Source of the DNA: Ardenticatenaceae bacterium
GTDB lineage: Bacteria > Chloroflexota > Anaerolineae > Promineifilales > Promineifilaceae
Reading direction: 5' to 3'
NCBI GenBank assembly: GCA_030065875.1
Contig: JASJCR010000011.1
Location: 45,963 to 109,962 of the forward strand
Length of the DNA stretch: 64,000 nt
This document shows positions 1-9,007 of this stretch, one piece after another. The position numbers and the translations under genes were made by a program. Below the pieces are notes generated by a model, which saw only the letters and a program-made list of their open reading frames with translations, had not been told where the DNA came from and did not search any database. Each line of letters opens with the position of its first letter. Within the stretch, counting starts at the first letter, position 1.

Positions 1-256
1 CTGCCTCCCCTCCCATTGGGAGGGGTATCAGGGGAGGGTTAAGTAGTTTACAAAAAGAATTGTTAAAAAAAGCCACGGATTAACACGGATTTTCACAGAA
101 TTCTCTTTCTAATCTGCGAAAATCTGCGAACCTACGGTTCTGCGCTGCGCGCTCTGCGGACACATTCTTCAGAAAACTTTTTGTAACTTACCTAATTACC
201 CTCTTAACTTTCAAAACTCGCCTGTCTAATATGATTACAACTTGGCTTTAGATTTC
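1..256. repeat. Intergenic dispersed repeat, left edge
   Basis: No gene is seen here. Bases 41-195 hold a dispersed repeat of the 'cacggattaacacggat ... aatctgcg' family, flanked by 'agtttacaaaaag' at the left and 'aactttttgtaacttacc' at the right. The same flanks and core recur at 61236-61480. Bases 3-35 contain G/C-run inverted sequence able to fold as a hairpin. Related shorter copies lie near 12430, 14345, 22055, 47275 and 58400. Function is unknown. Confidence 0.7.
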
Positions 257-2992
257 TTATGTGTCATTGCGGCGCAGCAAAACTTTTTCCAACTCAATCA
301 GCAGCAGCGTGCCCAGACCCAACCCCACACACAGCAGCAGATCAACCGCCCGCAGCGGGGTGATCTGGAAGAACTGGTCGAGGAACGGCACATAGAGCAC
401 GGTCAGCTGCAGCGCGGCCGTGATCACCACCAGCCCTAACAAAATCGGGTTGGAGAACAACCCCAGCGAGAGCAAAGAGGAGCGGGTGGAGCGCGAGGCC
501 AATGCCTGTCCGATCTGCATAAAGGCCAGGGCGGTAAAGATCATCGTTTGCCAGCGGTTATCGGCCGGATTGGCGGGATCGAGATAAAAATAGCCGACGG
601 CAAGCGCCACCAGCCCGATTACCGTACCAACCCAAATGACGTGACGAGCCATTCCGTCGCTAAACAGACTTTCTTCAGGATTGCGGGGCGGCCGCTGCAT
701 TGTTTTGGGCTCGGCCGGTTCAACCCCCAACCCCAGACCCAGCAAACCGTCGGTCATCAAGTTAAGCCACAGCAGCTGCAGCGGCAGAAGGGCCACGTTG
801 ATGCCGATCAGCGGAGCCAGCAGCATGACCAGGACCTTGCCTACGTTCCCGGCGATTGAAAACTTAACAAAGCGACGAATATTGTCGTAGATGGCCCGCC
901 CTTCGCGGACGGCCGAAACGATGGTGGCAAAATTGTCGTCGAGCAGCACCATTTCAGACGCCTCTTTGGAGACGTCCGTGCCGGTGATCCCCATGGCGAT
1001 GCCGATGTCTGATTTGCGCAGAGCCGGTGAATCATTGACCCCGTCGCCGGTCATAGCCACCACTTCCCCCTTTGACTGGAGCATTTCGACGATGCGCAGC
1101 TTGTGTTCCGGAGTGACCCGCGCGTAAACCGACACCTCAGGTACAACCGCCGCCAGCTCCTCCGGCGACATCTGGCTTAAATCCTGTCCGGTTTTGACCC
1201 GCATGTTGTCGGTGATTCCCAGATCCTGGGCGATAAAGCGGGCGGTCAGGGGATGATCACCAGTGATCATGATGGGTCGAATTCCAGCGGTTTTGCAGGT
1301 GGCCACCGCCTCTTTAACCTCTGGCCGGGGTGGGTCGATCATACCGGTCAGACCAATAAAGATGAGATCGTCTTCCACCGGCCTGGTTTCACCTTGCCAG
1401 CGCATCGCCAGCCCCAATACCCGCATCCCGTTTTGGGCCATCTCCGTATGGGCGGCGTCGATCCGCTGCTGCCACTTCTCATCAAGAGGAACGGCCGTGC
1501 CGTTGAGCCAAATCGTTTGGCAAAGCGGCAGCAGCCCGTCGACCGCCCCCTTGGTGAACCCAACATAGGGGGTGGGCGCATTGGCCATCATCCGCAGGGC
1601 GGTCGGCAGCACGGTCCCGTCGCTCGGGAGTTGGTGGACTGTGGTCATGCGCTTGCGGTCGGAGTCAAACGGCAGCTCCCCAACGCGTGGTGCAGCCCCT
1701 GCCAGAGTGTCTTTTTGCAGATTGACCTGCGTCGCGGCGACCAGCAGCGCCCCTTCCGTGGGATCGCCGAGGGCCAGATAGCGGCCGGTTTGCGGATCCG
1801 GTTTGAGGGAGGCGTCATTGCACAGCGCCCCGGCGGCCAGGGCCAGGCCGATTTCGGGTGGCTGGTTGGTCAAGAAGTCGGCTGCGGCATCGGGCGTGCG
1901 CAGCGCACTGGCCGGATGGCGGGCGGTGCCCTGCAGTTCCAGGTAGTGACCGGCAACGTCAACAATAGTCACGGTCATGCGGTTTTCGGTCAGGGTGCCG
2001 GTTTTGTCAGAGCAGATCGTGGTCACTGACCCCAGGGTTTCCACGGCCGGCAGCTTGCGAATCAGGGCGCTGCGGCGCAGCATGCGCTGGGCTCCCAGGG
2101 CCAGAGTGACAGTCACCACGGCCGGCAGCCCTTCCGGCACGACCGCCACAGCTACCGACACAGCAGTTAAAAACATCTCTTCAACTGTTTCACCGCGCAA
2201 AACCCCGATGATCAGGACCAGGGCGGCCACGATCACGCCGCCGATAGCCAGCTGCTTGCCCACCTGGTCGAGCCGCTGCTGCAGGGGAGTCATGCCGGAT
2301 TCAACCGTCTGCAGCAGGGTAGCGATTTTGCCTAGCTCGGTGTCCATCCCGGTGGCGGTGACGACGGCCGTCCCGCGGCCGTAGGTGGTCACCGTACCCA
2401 TGTAGGCCATGTTGAGCCGGTCACCCAGGGCCACATCTTCGCTGGGAAGAGGGTCGGCGGTTTTTTCAACCGGCTCAGACTCACCGGTCAGGGCGGCCTC
2501 CTGGATGCGCAGGTTGACGCTTTCCATCAGCCGCAGGTCGGCCGGGATGGCGTTGCCTGCCTCCAGCAGCACCACATCGCCGGGAACCAGCTGCTGGGCC
2601 GGCAGTTCAAGCAGTTCGCCACTGCGGCGCACGCGCACGTTGGGCACGGCCAGCTTCTTTAAGGCGGCCATCGCCTGCTCGGCGCGATACTCCTGAAAGA
2701 AGCCCAGCAGGGCGAAGAGAATGACGATGGCAGCGATTGCAGCCGTTTCGGTGACCTTGCCGAGAAAGCCGGAAACTACGGCGGCCGCGATCAGGATCAG
2801 CACCATCGTGTTGGTAAACTGCACCCACAGAAGCCGCAGGGGAGAGACGCCGCCCCGCTCTTCGAGCTCGTTGGGACCGTATTTGTCCAGTCGTTCTGCG
2901 GCCGTCTTTTTATCTAGGCCTGTGGCTACGTTTGTATCTAATTCTTTGGTTACATCAGCCGTCGTGACGGTATGCCAGTTGTTGGTTGTCAT
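257..2992 (-). CDS. Cation-translocating P-type ATPase, Ca2+ (type II) class
   Basis: An ATP-driven membrane cation pump of 911 residues, the usual length for bacterial SERCA/PMCA-like Ca2+ ATPases. Visible in order: an N-terminal cation_ATPase_N segment; the TGES actuator loop; PEGLP in the ion-binding helix; CSDKTGTLT with the phosphorylated Asp; [11 protein letters not shown] in the hinge; and WLNLMTDG in the helix that supplies Ca2+ ligands in SERCA. The PEGLP glutamate and the N-x-x-T-D set favour Ca2+ over Na+/K+ or proton. The ATG at 2992 is chosen over a TTG one codon upstream because GGTGAGGG lies just before it. It is transcribed alone, leftwards. Ca2+ specificity is inferred from family motifs. 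Confidence 0.9.
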   Translation of the reverse strand: MTTNNWHTVTTADVTKELDTNVATGLDKKTAAERLDKYGPNELEERGGVSPLRLLWVQFTNTMVLILIAAAVVSGFLGKVTETAAIAAIVILFALLGFFQEYRAEQAMAALKKLAVPNVRVRRSGELLELPAQQLVPGDVVLLEAGNAIPADLRLMESVNLRIQEAALTGESEPVEKTADPLPSEDVALGDRLNMAYMGTVTTYGRGTAVVTATGMDTELGKIATLLQTVESGMTPLQQRLDQVGKQLAIGGVIVAALVLIIGVLRGETVEEMFLTAVSVAVAVVPEGLPAVVTVTLALGAQRMLRRSALIRKLPAVETLGSVTTICSDKTGTLTENRMTVTIVDVAGHYLELQGTARHPASALRTPDAAADFLTNQPPEIGLALAAGALCNDASLKPDPQTGRYLALGDPTEGALLVAATQVNLQKDTLAGAAPRVGELPFDSDRKRMTTVHQLPSDGTVLPTALRMMANAPTPYVGFTKGAVDGLLPLCQTIWLNGTAVPLDEKWQQRIDAAHTEMAQNGMRVLGLAMRWQGETRPVEDDLIFIGLTGMIDPPRPEVKEAVATCKTAGIRPIMITGDHPLTARFIAQDLGITDNMRVKTGQDLSQMSPEELAAVVPEVSVYARVTPEHKLRIVEMLQSKGEVVAMTGDGVNDSPALRKSDIGIAMGITGTDVSKEASEMVLLDDNFATIVSAVREGRAIYDNIRRFVKFSIAGNVGKVLVMLLAPLIGINVALLPLQLLWLNLMTDGLLGLGLGVEPAEPKTMQRPPRNPEESLFSDGMARHVIWVGTVIGLVALAVGYFYLDPANPADNRWQTMIFTALAFMQIGQALASRSTRSSLLSLGLFSNPILLGLVVITAALQLTVLYVPFLDQFFQITPLRAVDLLLCVGLGLGTLLLIELEKVLLRRNDT

Positions 2993-3345
2993 CAATTTCC
3001 CTCACCTCTTCCTTATTGATTGATTGAATGCACCATGAATAAGCCCTTTCGATTTTGGGTTGATTGTTTGGAGTTTTGTTGAAACGTGAGAAAGAAAGGT
3101 GTTGTGGAGGGTCCCTGAATCAGAACTTTTTAACGTCAAAGGGATTAACCGTTGAGATCGTAGAATAATTTAAATAGAAATACGTATGTTTTCTTTCCTG
3201 GTTCGATGTGTATCTGATGAAATTATATGAATGAACTTGAGCCGCGCCTTTCTCACGCAGCCAAATATTGTGCGGCTGGTGGAAACGGTTTAAGTTGTGT
3301 TAGGCTGGAGATTAAACCGATCAGAATACATTAAGGGATATTCCT
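2993..3345. other. Intergenic region, divergent promoters expected
   Basis: This 353-base gap separates the leftward ATPase from the rightward methyltransferase, so it must carry promoters for both. It is AT-rich in the middle (about 3120-3230). I see no convincing ORF, RNA gene or strong palindrome. A ribosome-binding sequence TAAGGGAT lies just before the methyltransferase start at 3346. Confidence 0.5.
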
Positions 3346-4245
3346 ATGACCCAAACAAACGAAACTTTTGACACAAGTCGTGCTGCCAAAACAGGCAGCG
3401 GCCCCACATTCCTGGTCGCAATGGAACAATATGAGCCGCCGGCGCAACGTATTATTGATGATGATTTAGCCGCAAAAATTCTTCCGGGGGGTCAACGTTT
3501 TTTTCTCAGGCTGCTGGGGATCCCACTGTTGCGCAATTGGATGAACAATCTGTCCGAAAAGCAGATCACAGGAGCGTCGAGTGCCTTCTTGTGTCGTAAA
3601 CGATACATTGATGAAACAATTGTTGCTGCTGTCGAAAATGAGTCTGTCACAGCCATCGTCAATTTGGGGGCGGCGTTTGACACGCGTGTTTATCGCCTCC
3701 CTGCATTGGCATCAATCCCAGCTTGGGAAGTGGATCAACCTGTCAACATCGAGGCGAAGCAAAAAGGGGTACGCAATGCGTTAGGTGCAATCCCATCCCA
3801 CATCATGCTGGTGCCGATCAACTTCATGACGCAGGATTTGGGGGAGGTGCTCAACGAACATGGGTATGCGGGTGAGGATAAGACGTTTTTTATTTGGGAA
3901 GCGGTGTCGCAATATTTAACGGAAACGGCCGTTCGCCAAACCTTCCATTACCTATCCCAAGCCCCCACCGGCAGCCAGATCACCTTTACCTATGTCCTTA
4001 AAGATTTCATCGATGGCAAAAATCTATACGGTGAAGAAAAATTTTATGAACGCACGGTTGTCAAAGACAAAATCTGGCATTTTGGGTTTGATCCTGCCGA
4101 AGTCGCCGAGTTCCTCAATGATTATGGTTGGCGCCTCATCGAAGACCTCAGTTATGAAGAGCTCAACAACCGCTATGCCAAACCCACTGGGCGCAATCTC
4201 CCCTCTATGGTCATTGAACGTATGGTTTATGCGGAGAAAATTTAA
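3346..4245 (+). CDS. SAM-dependent methyltransferase, LCMT/PPM1 family
   Basis: A 299-residue class I methyltransferase of the leucine carboxyl methyltransferase-like family (O-methyltransferases often seen in actinobacteria and Chloroflexota). The SAM-binding motif I is in the segment IVNLGAAFDTRVYRL (about residues 104-118), followed by the acidic EVDQP and later FFIWEAVSQYLTE, both typical of this family. The ATG follows TAAGGGAT at good spacing. The gene converges on the next one with only 7 bases between stop codons. The methyl acceptor cannot be told from sequence. Confidence 0.85.
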   Translation: MTQTNETFDTSRAAKTGSGPTFLVAMEQYEPPAQRIIDDDLAAKILPGGQRFFLRLLGIPLLRNWMNNLSEKQITGASSAFLCRKRYIDETIVAAVENESVTAIVNLGAAFDTRVYRLPALASIPAWEVDQPVNIEAKQKGVRNALGAIPSHIMLVPINFMTQDLGEVLNEHGYAGEDKTFFIWEAVSQYLTETAVRQTFHYLSQAPTGSQITFTYVLKDFIDGKNLYGEEKFYERTVVKDKIWHFGFDPAEVAEFLNDYGWRLIEDLSYEELNNRYAKPTGRNLPSMVIERMVYAEKI

Positions 4246-4252
4246 ATCGTAT

Positions 4253-5317
4253 TTATTTTGTGTTTTGTTTTTCTAGCGGTTTGCTCATTTGAGATAATAA
4301 AAAAACCGCTGCGGCTATGAGAACAAGGCCAAACGGCCGATACAAAATATAGGCGTGATAAATAAAAAAGAAAACGCCAAAGCCTACGCCGAAAAATATC
4401 GACACCCAAAAAATTGCCCCATCTCTAAAATTTAACCGGCCGTACGTGTCGTAGAGGGTGCTGGGGGTCAGCTTGGCCGTCATGTAAGATAGCGAGATCA
4501 CAACCGCAATCGCTGCGCTGTTTAAGCCAGCCCAAAATACGTCAAGGCGAAGACAATAAGAGACCAGCCTGATGAAAAAGATCAGCATATACCCGACGTG
4601 AAACCCAACAAGAGCACCTTGATGGGTGTATAAACGCAGCCAAACGGTAGAAGATAAATCAGCTTTTTGCCAAAAGGGGTCATTTTTTGTGATGGTTAAG
4701 GCAGCGATGATTAGAGGGACGATAAAGGAGCCTGACACATAAAAAACAATTGCTTGCCAAAGCTGATCTTCCGTGTAAAAAGGCCACTGCATTAACGGGG
4801 TTACCAAAAACCAGGTGATGATCCACACCAGCAGCCAGGTAATGCCTTGAAGAATCCGTTTGCTGGTCAACAAATTTGACTGAAAGGGGGTAAGCCATCT
4901 AAAGGGAAACTCGCTGCCGAACAGTTTTCCAATTTGAGGTGGCCATAGCTTTAACCACTCTGATAAAAAATCAAGCTTATCATCTTCATTTTCCTGCATA
5001 AAAATCTTGTTCATTTCGATAAAATTTAGCGGAGCATAATTCCCTGAAATTAAAAATTCATCGGCTTCCTTGGCGTGGACCAGACCGCCGTTTTCATGCA
5101 GGATGCGAATTAAGGCCTTTAAAATTAAACGATCGTCTTTGTTGATGTGACTTTTTCCTCTTTCCCATTCGCTTACGGCCCCTCCGGTATACCCTTCAAA
5201 ACCGACTTCCCGGCCGATCAACTCTCCCAAACGGGCCTGGGTAAGTTTTCCTTTCCCTATCGCCGAATCGGTACATTGTTCTCTATAAAATTTCAGCAGT
5301 TCCCCGAACGTCTTCAT
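4253..5317 (-). CDS. Membrane-anchored XRE-family HTH protein
   Basis: The 354-residue product starts with an XRE/Cro-type helix-turn-helix (about residues 1-75, including LTQARLGELIGRE and SEWERGKSHI). Next comes a linker of roughly 75 residues, then about six hydrophobic helices from residue 155 to the C terminus (for example ITWLLVWIITWFLVTPL and AIFWVSIFFGVGFGVFFF). It would hold a DNA-binding domain on the cytoplasmic face of the membrane. Two overlapping palindromes lie 24-49 bases upstream of its start, which suggests autoregulation. It lies directly upstream of the ComP-like kinase gene on the same strand order, but no functional link is shown. The membrane part is not a family I recognise. 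Confidence 0.75.
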   Translation of the reverse strand: MKTFGELLKFYREQCTDSAIGKGKLTQARLGELIGREVGFEGYTGGAVSEWERGKSHINKDDRLILKALIRILHENGGLVHAKEADEFLISGNYAPLNFIEMNKIFMQENEDDKLDFLSEWLKLWPPQIGKLFGSEFPFRWLTPFQSNLLTSKRILQGITWLLVWIITWFLVTPLMQWPFYTEDQLWQAIVFYVSGSFIVPLIIAALTITKNDPFWQKADLSSTVWLRLYTHQGALVGFHVGYMLIFFIRLVSYCLRLDVFWAGLNSAAIAVVISLSYMTAKLTPSTLYDTYGRLNFRDGAIFWVSIFFGVGFGVFFFIYHAYILYRPFGLVLIAAAVFLLSQMSKPLEKQNTK

Positions 5318-5340
5318 TAAAAGATGCTTTTTTGCACAAA

Positions 5341-5366
5341 TTCAAGAGATTCTTGAATCAATTCAA
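5341..5366. promoter_or_regulatory. Overlapping palindromes, candidate XRE operator
   Basis: TTCAAGA-GAT-TCTTGAA at 5341-5357 is a perfect 7-bp inverted repeat. It overlaps TTGAAT-CA-ATTCAA at 5353-5366, a perfect 6-bp one. They sit just upstream of the leftward XRE membrane protein start at 5317, where an operator for the encoded HTH would be expected. Binding is inferred. Confidence 0.5.
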
Positions 5367-5469
5367 GCGATTCCGGATGGATTCGCCCCACGATTTTTGC
5401 CATATTTAAGGCGCATAGTGCTGGTTAACAATATTCTTTAACAATCAAATATCTTTTTGGCGGAATCGT

Positions 5470-7719
5470 TTAGATTTTGGCCCCGTTTGAGGGCCAAACA
5501 ATAGAGATTTGAGTACCCTGACCGGGTTCGGATGAAATGGTCATTTTGGCATCAATTAATTGACATCTTTCATACATGCCAACCAGCCCAAAATGATTTT
5601 GAAGCAGCAGATTTTGCAGATTTAGGGAGTTGGCTCTTTCAATACCACGCCCATTATCTGAAATGGTTAAGTGGATGTGGCTGCTTAGCAGCTCACCATT
5701 GATGTGAACCATCGTGGCATTGGCGTGCAGGATCGCATTCTCAACCGCCTGCTGCACAATTCGAAATAGATGTTGCTCGATTTCGGGCTGATGTCGGACC
5801 GCTGTTTCAGGAACATTGAGTCGAAGGGAAGGGTTGTGATCCAGCCGCTCATTGACATTTTCGACCAATTCATCGAGTGCTCCCCACAAACCGTAGATGA
5901 GCATTGTTGGTCTTAGCTCAACAATAATTTGGCGAATTCGATTGATAGCCTTGTGGTACGCTTCTTGGAAGTGAGGTGCGTCCACCATTTGGTCTTGATA
6001 GAGGGCCAGCGTGCCTAATTCATTTAACACTTGATCATGGAGAAAGCGGGCCAGTTGAGTGCGTTCAGCCTCCTGACGATCAATGCTGGCGGTGTACAAA
6101 GCTCGCAGCTGTTGAGCCTGCTTAATATTGGTCAAGGCGATTGAGGTTTGCGCGGCAAGCAAATCAAGCATCTCTTTGTCTCGTTTGGAATAAAGATCAT
6201 CCGGATCCTTCCGGCCGAGCAGCCACAGCCCATTTATTTCATTTTCGGCCTTTAACGGGACCACAAAGCGAATCCACTGTTCTGAACCTTTCGGCTCATT
6301 CGTGTCTCCCTGGTGCAGCATGTCGTTCAATTTTGTTTGATCCGGCAGCTGTTCTTCTTTAATTCCCAGCAGAAAAAGGGGAGTTAATTCCCCCTCGACA
6401 TGGTTAAAATAAAGAACGGATTCCCGCACTAGCAGGCTCGGTAAAATCTCCTCAATCATGATTCTTTTTAATGATTCGAGATCGAGCGTGGTGGTAATGT
6501 GAGACGTAAAGGAGGCAATGACATCTTGTCTAAGTAGGGGAATGCCGAGGATGTACCGTTCGACAAATGCCTGGAATCTTGTAAACCCTATGGCCACGGT
6601 CGTAATAGCCACGGCCAGATACAAAACATTAATAAAAAGCGAGGCGTCGGGAGTTGATGAGGTGATTAAGAAGGTGTTGAGCCCCACGCTAGGTATAAGA
6701 AAGAGCAAGATAACCAGATACAGGGTAACGAGTTGATTGACTCGAAACTCAATCCAGCCGGGTTGGCCGGTGTAGGCAATATAAAAATATGCCAGGGGAA
6801 TAAACGGCAGGGCGAATAGCGTCAAAGCGCCTACGGAAGGTAGGGCGGCCGTTAAACCCAAAATGGCTACCCCGGCAATTGGCAAAGAAGCTGCGGCCAT
6901 CCCGCCAAACAGGATCGCCAGGCTGCGGCGCTGCTGTGGCTGAAAAATTAAATGATACAGAAGCAAGAATAAACTCCCTAAAAACGCCCCCAGAGCAGCA
7001 ATAAGATACGATCGAACCGGCAGAAGTTGAAACCACTCCATCACACAAAGAACGATGGAAGCGGCGTAAAATGATTTCCAAATTGATCCGGGGATTTTCG
7101 CTAACGGTTTTGGAAAAACCCAGTGGAGATGGAGATAAATGGGTAATGCAAGCCAAAACGCGATGCGCAAAACGACAGCCCCTTGCCAAAGATGGGAAGC
7201 GGACACCGTTCCCGTCATTAACCAGATAGCGGTTACATAATTAAACAAAATGAGCAGCCACCACTGTGTGCCCTTGGGGCGCACAAAGAGAAGGGTTGCC
7301 GTCCCTGACAACCAAAAAATGTAGGCCAGCCACCACACGTCTAAAACACGGCCCCAAAATTCATTTTCATTAAATCCGGGAATCTGCCAGGGAATTGTCA
7401 ATTCTTCCCCGTTTCGCAAAATGGTGATAGGTACGACATCTCCCCGATCAGTTTGCTCCCAGAGGTCAAGGCGTACATCTAATTGGAACGCCAATAAAGA
7501 AATGTTGTTAATTGAGAGAATTTCATCTCTTTCCTGGATAAATTCTGTGTCGTTTGAGGGTACATAAACAGCAGAAATCAATCCACTGTCGGGATTAAAA
7601 TAAAAACCGGTGTACGGGATCTCAAAAAATTTTACGTATGAAAAAGTCAAAAGGATAAGAAGGAACAGAAAGGGGATAACTCTTTCTAAAAAGTTCAAGT
7701 TGCGTTTAAAAAAATTCAC
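5470..7719 (-). CDS. ComP-like membrane sensor histidine kinase
   Basis: A 749-residue sensor kinase of the HisKA_3/NarX class; Bacillus ComP is about 770. In order: TM helix about 13-33; an extracytoplasmic PDZ-like loop at 40-115 (the DEILSINN...VPITILRNGEE pattern); a polytopic region at about 128-390 with 8-9 hydrophobic helices; a GAF-like domain at about 405-535; the dimerisation helix with phospho-acceptor His561 in ARFLHDQVLNEL; and a HATPase with N box 646-667, SDNGRGI at 687 and FGLVGMYER at 710. The start is GTG at 7719. It is divergent from the Trp-tailed peptide and the prenyltransferase, with the response regulator 1.3 kb away, as in comQXPA. The likely signal is the modified peptide sensed by the membrane domain; that is inference from layout. 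Confidence 0.85.
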   Translation of the reverse strand: MNFFKRNLNFLERVIPFLFLLILLTFSYVKFFEIPYTGFYFNPDSGLISAVYVPSNDTEFIQERDEILSINNISLLAFQLDVRLDLWEQTDRGDVVPITILRNGEELTIPWQIPGFNENEFWGRVLDVWWLAYIFWLSGTATLLFVRPKGTQWWLLILFNYVTAIWLMTGTVSASHLWQGAVVLRIAFWLALPIYLHLHWVFPKPLAKIPGSIWKSFYAASIVLCVMEWFQLLPVRSYLIAALGAFLGSLFLLLYHLIFQPQQRRSLAILFGGMAAASLPIAGVAILGLTAALPSVGALTLFALPFIPLAYFYIAYTGQPGWIEFRVNQLVTLYLVILLFLIPSVGLNTFLITSSTPDASLFINVLYLAVAITTVAIGFTRFQAFVERYILGIPLLRQDVIASFTSHITTTLDLESLKRIMIEEILPSLLVRESVLYFNHVEGELTPLFLLGIKEEQLPDQTKLNDMLHQGDTNEPKGSEQWIRFVVPLKAENEINGLWLLGRKDPDDLYSKRDKEMLDLLAAQTSIALTNIKQAQQLRALYTASIDRQEAERTQLARFLHDQVLNELGTLALYQDQMVDAPHFQEAYHKAINRIRQIIVELRPTMLIYGLWGALDELVENVNERLDHNPSLRLNVPETAVRHQPEIEQHLFRIVQQAVENAILHANATMVHINGELLSSHIHLTISDNGRGIERANSLNLQNLLLQNHFGLVGMYERCQLIDAKMTISSEPGQGTQISIVWPSNGAKI

Positions 7720-7731
7720 AATGTGTTCAAT

Positions 7732-7743
7732 ATTTGGCCAAAT
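7732..7743. promoter_or_regulatory. 12-bp perfect palindrome in the kinase/peptide divergent region
   Basis: ATTTGGCCAAAT is fully self-complementary and lies in the 132-base gap between the divergent kinase and peptide genes. A candidate -10 box TATATT is at 7773-7778 with no good -35 box. That spacing would place the palindrome near -47 from the peptide transcript start, a usual site for an activator such as the NarL-type regulator encoded nearby. Binding is inferred only. Confidence 0.45.
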
Positions 7744-7851
7744 CGAAACAAATTTTATTTACGAGAGGTGATTATATTGTAAAGACCTATCGAGCATAAA
7801 CCTGTGATTCATCATCGGATTGATAACCCTTTAAAAATTAGGAGAAATTCA

Positions 7852-8001
7852 ATGTTAAACATGCACACCTTTTATCAACAACTTTCGACAGCTGATGGGC
7901 AAACGGACCCTTTGATCAACAAATTGGCTCAACTGCGGCAGATTAGCCTCGAAAGATTATCTGCGGTCAAAAGTTATCTCACCTGGAGCGTATGGGGTTA
8001 A
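7852..8001 (+). CDS. ComX-like pheromone precursor peptide
   Basis: A 49-residue peptide starting MLNMHTFYQQ and ending VKSYLTWSVWG, with Trp45 and Trp48 close to the C terminus. ComX precursors (about 55 residues) likewise carry a near-C-terminal Trp that ComQ modifies with a geranyl or farnesyl group before release of a short C-terminal pheromone. The ATG at 7852 is chosen over 7804 because AGGAGAA lies at 7840-7846 with ideal spacing. There is no signal peptide or double-Gly leader, as in ComX. The gene lies 58 bases upstream of the ComQ-like gene and is divergent from the ComP-like kinase. No sequence family can be asserted; the call rests on size, Trp tail and neighbours. Confidence 0.75.
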   Translation: MLNMHTFYQQLSTADGQTDPLINKLAQLRQISLERLSAVKSYLTWSVWG

Positions 8002-8019
8002 AGTTCTAACTCCTGAAAT

Positions 8020-8046
8020 GGCAGGTCGTGGTTTTCACGGTCTGCC
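8020..8046 (+). promoter_or_regulatory. Hairpin between peptide and prenyltransferase genes
   Basis: GGCAG-GT-CGTG closes on CACG-GT-CTGCC around a GTTTT loop. It is an 11-bp stem whose two central pairs are tandem G-U wobbles. It starts 18 bases after the peptide stop and ends 13 bases before the ComQ-like ATG at 8060. No U-run follows, so it is not a classic terminator. It may stabilise the peptide mRNA or limit prenyltransferase translation, but that is speculation. Confidence 0.45.
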
Positions 8047-8059
8047 ACATTGATGCTTT

Positions 8060-8980
8060 ATGGATATTTTTCAAGCGATTGAACGTTATTTAATACAGCT
8101 GCCGGTCATCTCTGAATGGCCAGAGCTGCAGATGATTTGGAAAAAAGCAGCCCGCAGCGAGCCGAGCATGTGGCAGCTGCCCATCAACTGCTGTGAGGCT
8201 GTGGGCGGCCGCTTTGAGCAGGCGCTTCCACTGGCGGCCGCAGTTGCTGCATTGCACACCAGCATCATCCTGATCGATGATATGCTGGATGAAGATCCGC
8301 GGGGCGAACATCACGTTTGGGGAGAAGCCCAAACAGCAAATTTTGCGGCCGCTTTCCAGGCGTTAGGGCTTGCAGCAATTGCGCATAGTCATATAACAAC
8401 AAATAGCAAACAACAGATAACATTTTCACTTAGCCAAATGACAGCCCGCACCGCGCTAGGGCAGCATTGGGATGTCCAAGATTTACCAGATGAAGCAGCC
8501 TATTGGAAAATCGTAGCGGCCAAAAGCGTTCCCTTTTTTGCAGAAGCTTTTTATATCGGAGCGATCGGGGGTGGCGCTTCACAAAGTGAAAGAAATCAAA
8601 TCCGTCGCATCGGTCAACTATATGGAGAGCTAATCCAAATCAATGATGACGTTAATGATGTCCTTTCCGTCCCGGCAAGCCCCGATTGGATGTCCGGCCG
8701 AAAACCGCTGCCAATCCTGTTTGCCCAAACCGTAGATCACCCGGAACGGGACCGATTTATTGCCTTGCGTCAGACTATTTCTGATCCTCAAGCATTGACA
8801 GAAGCACAAGCGATATTGCTGCGTTGCGGGGCAATTAGCTACGCGATTGCCCACCTTTTGGAGCGATATAAACAGGCAGATGAAATATTACGAGCGACAC
8901 CTTTGCCCGGCCAAGTTGAGCTTGAAAAATTATTGGAAAGAATAATTCAACCTGTTGACGAATTATTTGAGCTGCTTTGA
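8060..8980 (+). CDS. ComQ-like isoprenyl transferase (polyprenyl synthase fold)
   Basis: A 306-residue all-helical polyprenyl-synthase-family protein; ComQ of Bacillus is about 300. The first Asp-rich motif is IDDMLDED (DD at 73-74), the second is NDDVND (DD at 196-197), and GQHWD is at 134-138 with a Lys at 155. These residues bind Mg-diphosphate in the family. ComQ uses this fold to transfer a prenyl group to a Trp of ComX. Placement right after a small Trp-tailed peptide and between a ComP-like kinase and ComA-like regulator favours that role over quinone or carotenoid chain synthesis. No strong ribosome-binding site precedes the ATG, so translation may be low or coupled. A housekeeping prenyl-diphosphate synthase is the alternative. 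Confidence 0.8.
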   Translation: MDIFQAIERYLIQLPVISEWPELQMIWKKAARSEPSMWQLPINCCEAVGGRFEQALPLAAAVAALHTSIILIDDMLDEDPRGEHHVWGEAQTANFAAAFQALGLAAIAHSHITTNSKQQITFSLSQMTARTALGQHWDVQDLPDEAAYWKIVAAKSVPFFAEAFYIGAIGGGASQSERNQIRRIGQLYGELIQINDDVNDVLSVPASPDWMSGRKPLPILFAQTVDHPERDRFIALRQTISDPQALTEAQAILLRCGAISYAIAHLLERYKQADEILRATPLPGQVELEKLLERIIQPVDELFELL

Positions 8981-9007
8981 AAATTGGGAAGAGGGGAGTG
9001 TGGATGA

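Noticed and set aside
1253..2029. 258-residue rightward ORF inside the ATPase gene
   Set aside because: It is antisense to a well-supported P-type ATPase, is rich in Gly/Arg/Pro/His as expected of a shadow frame in GC-rich DNA, and has no family features.
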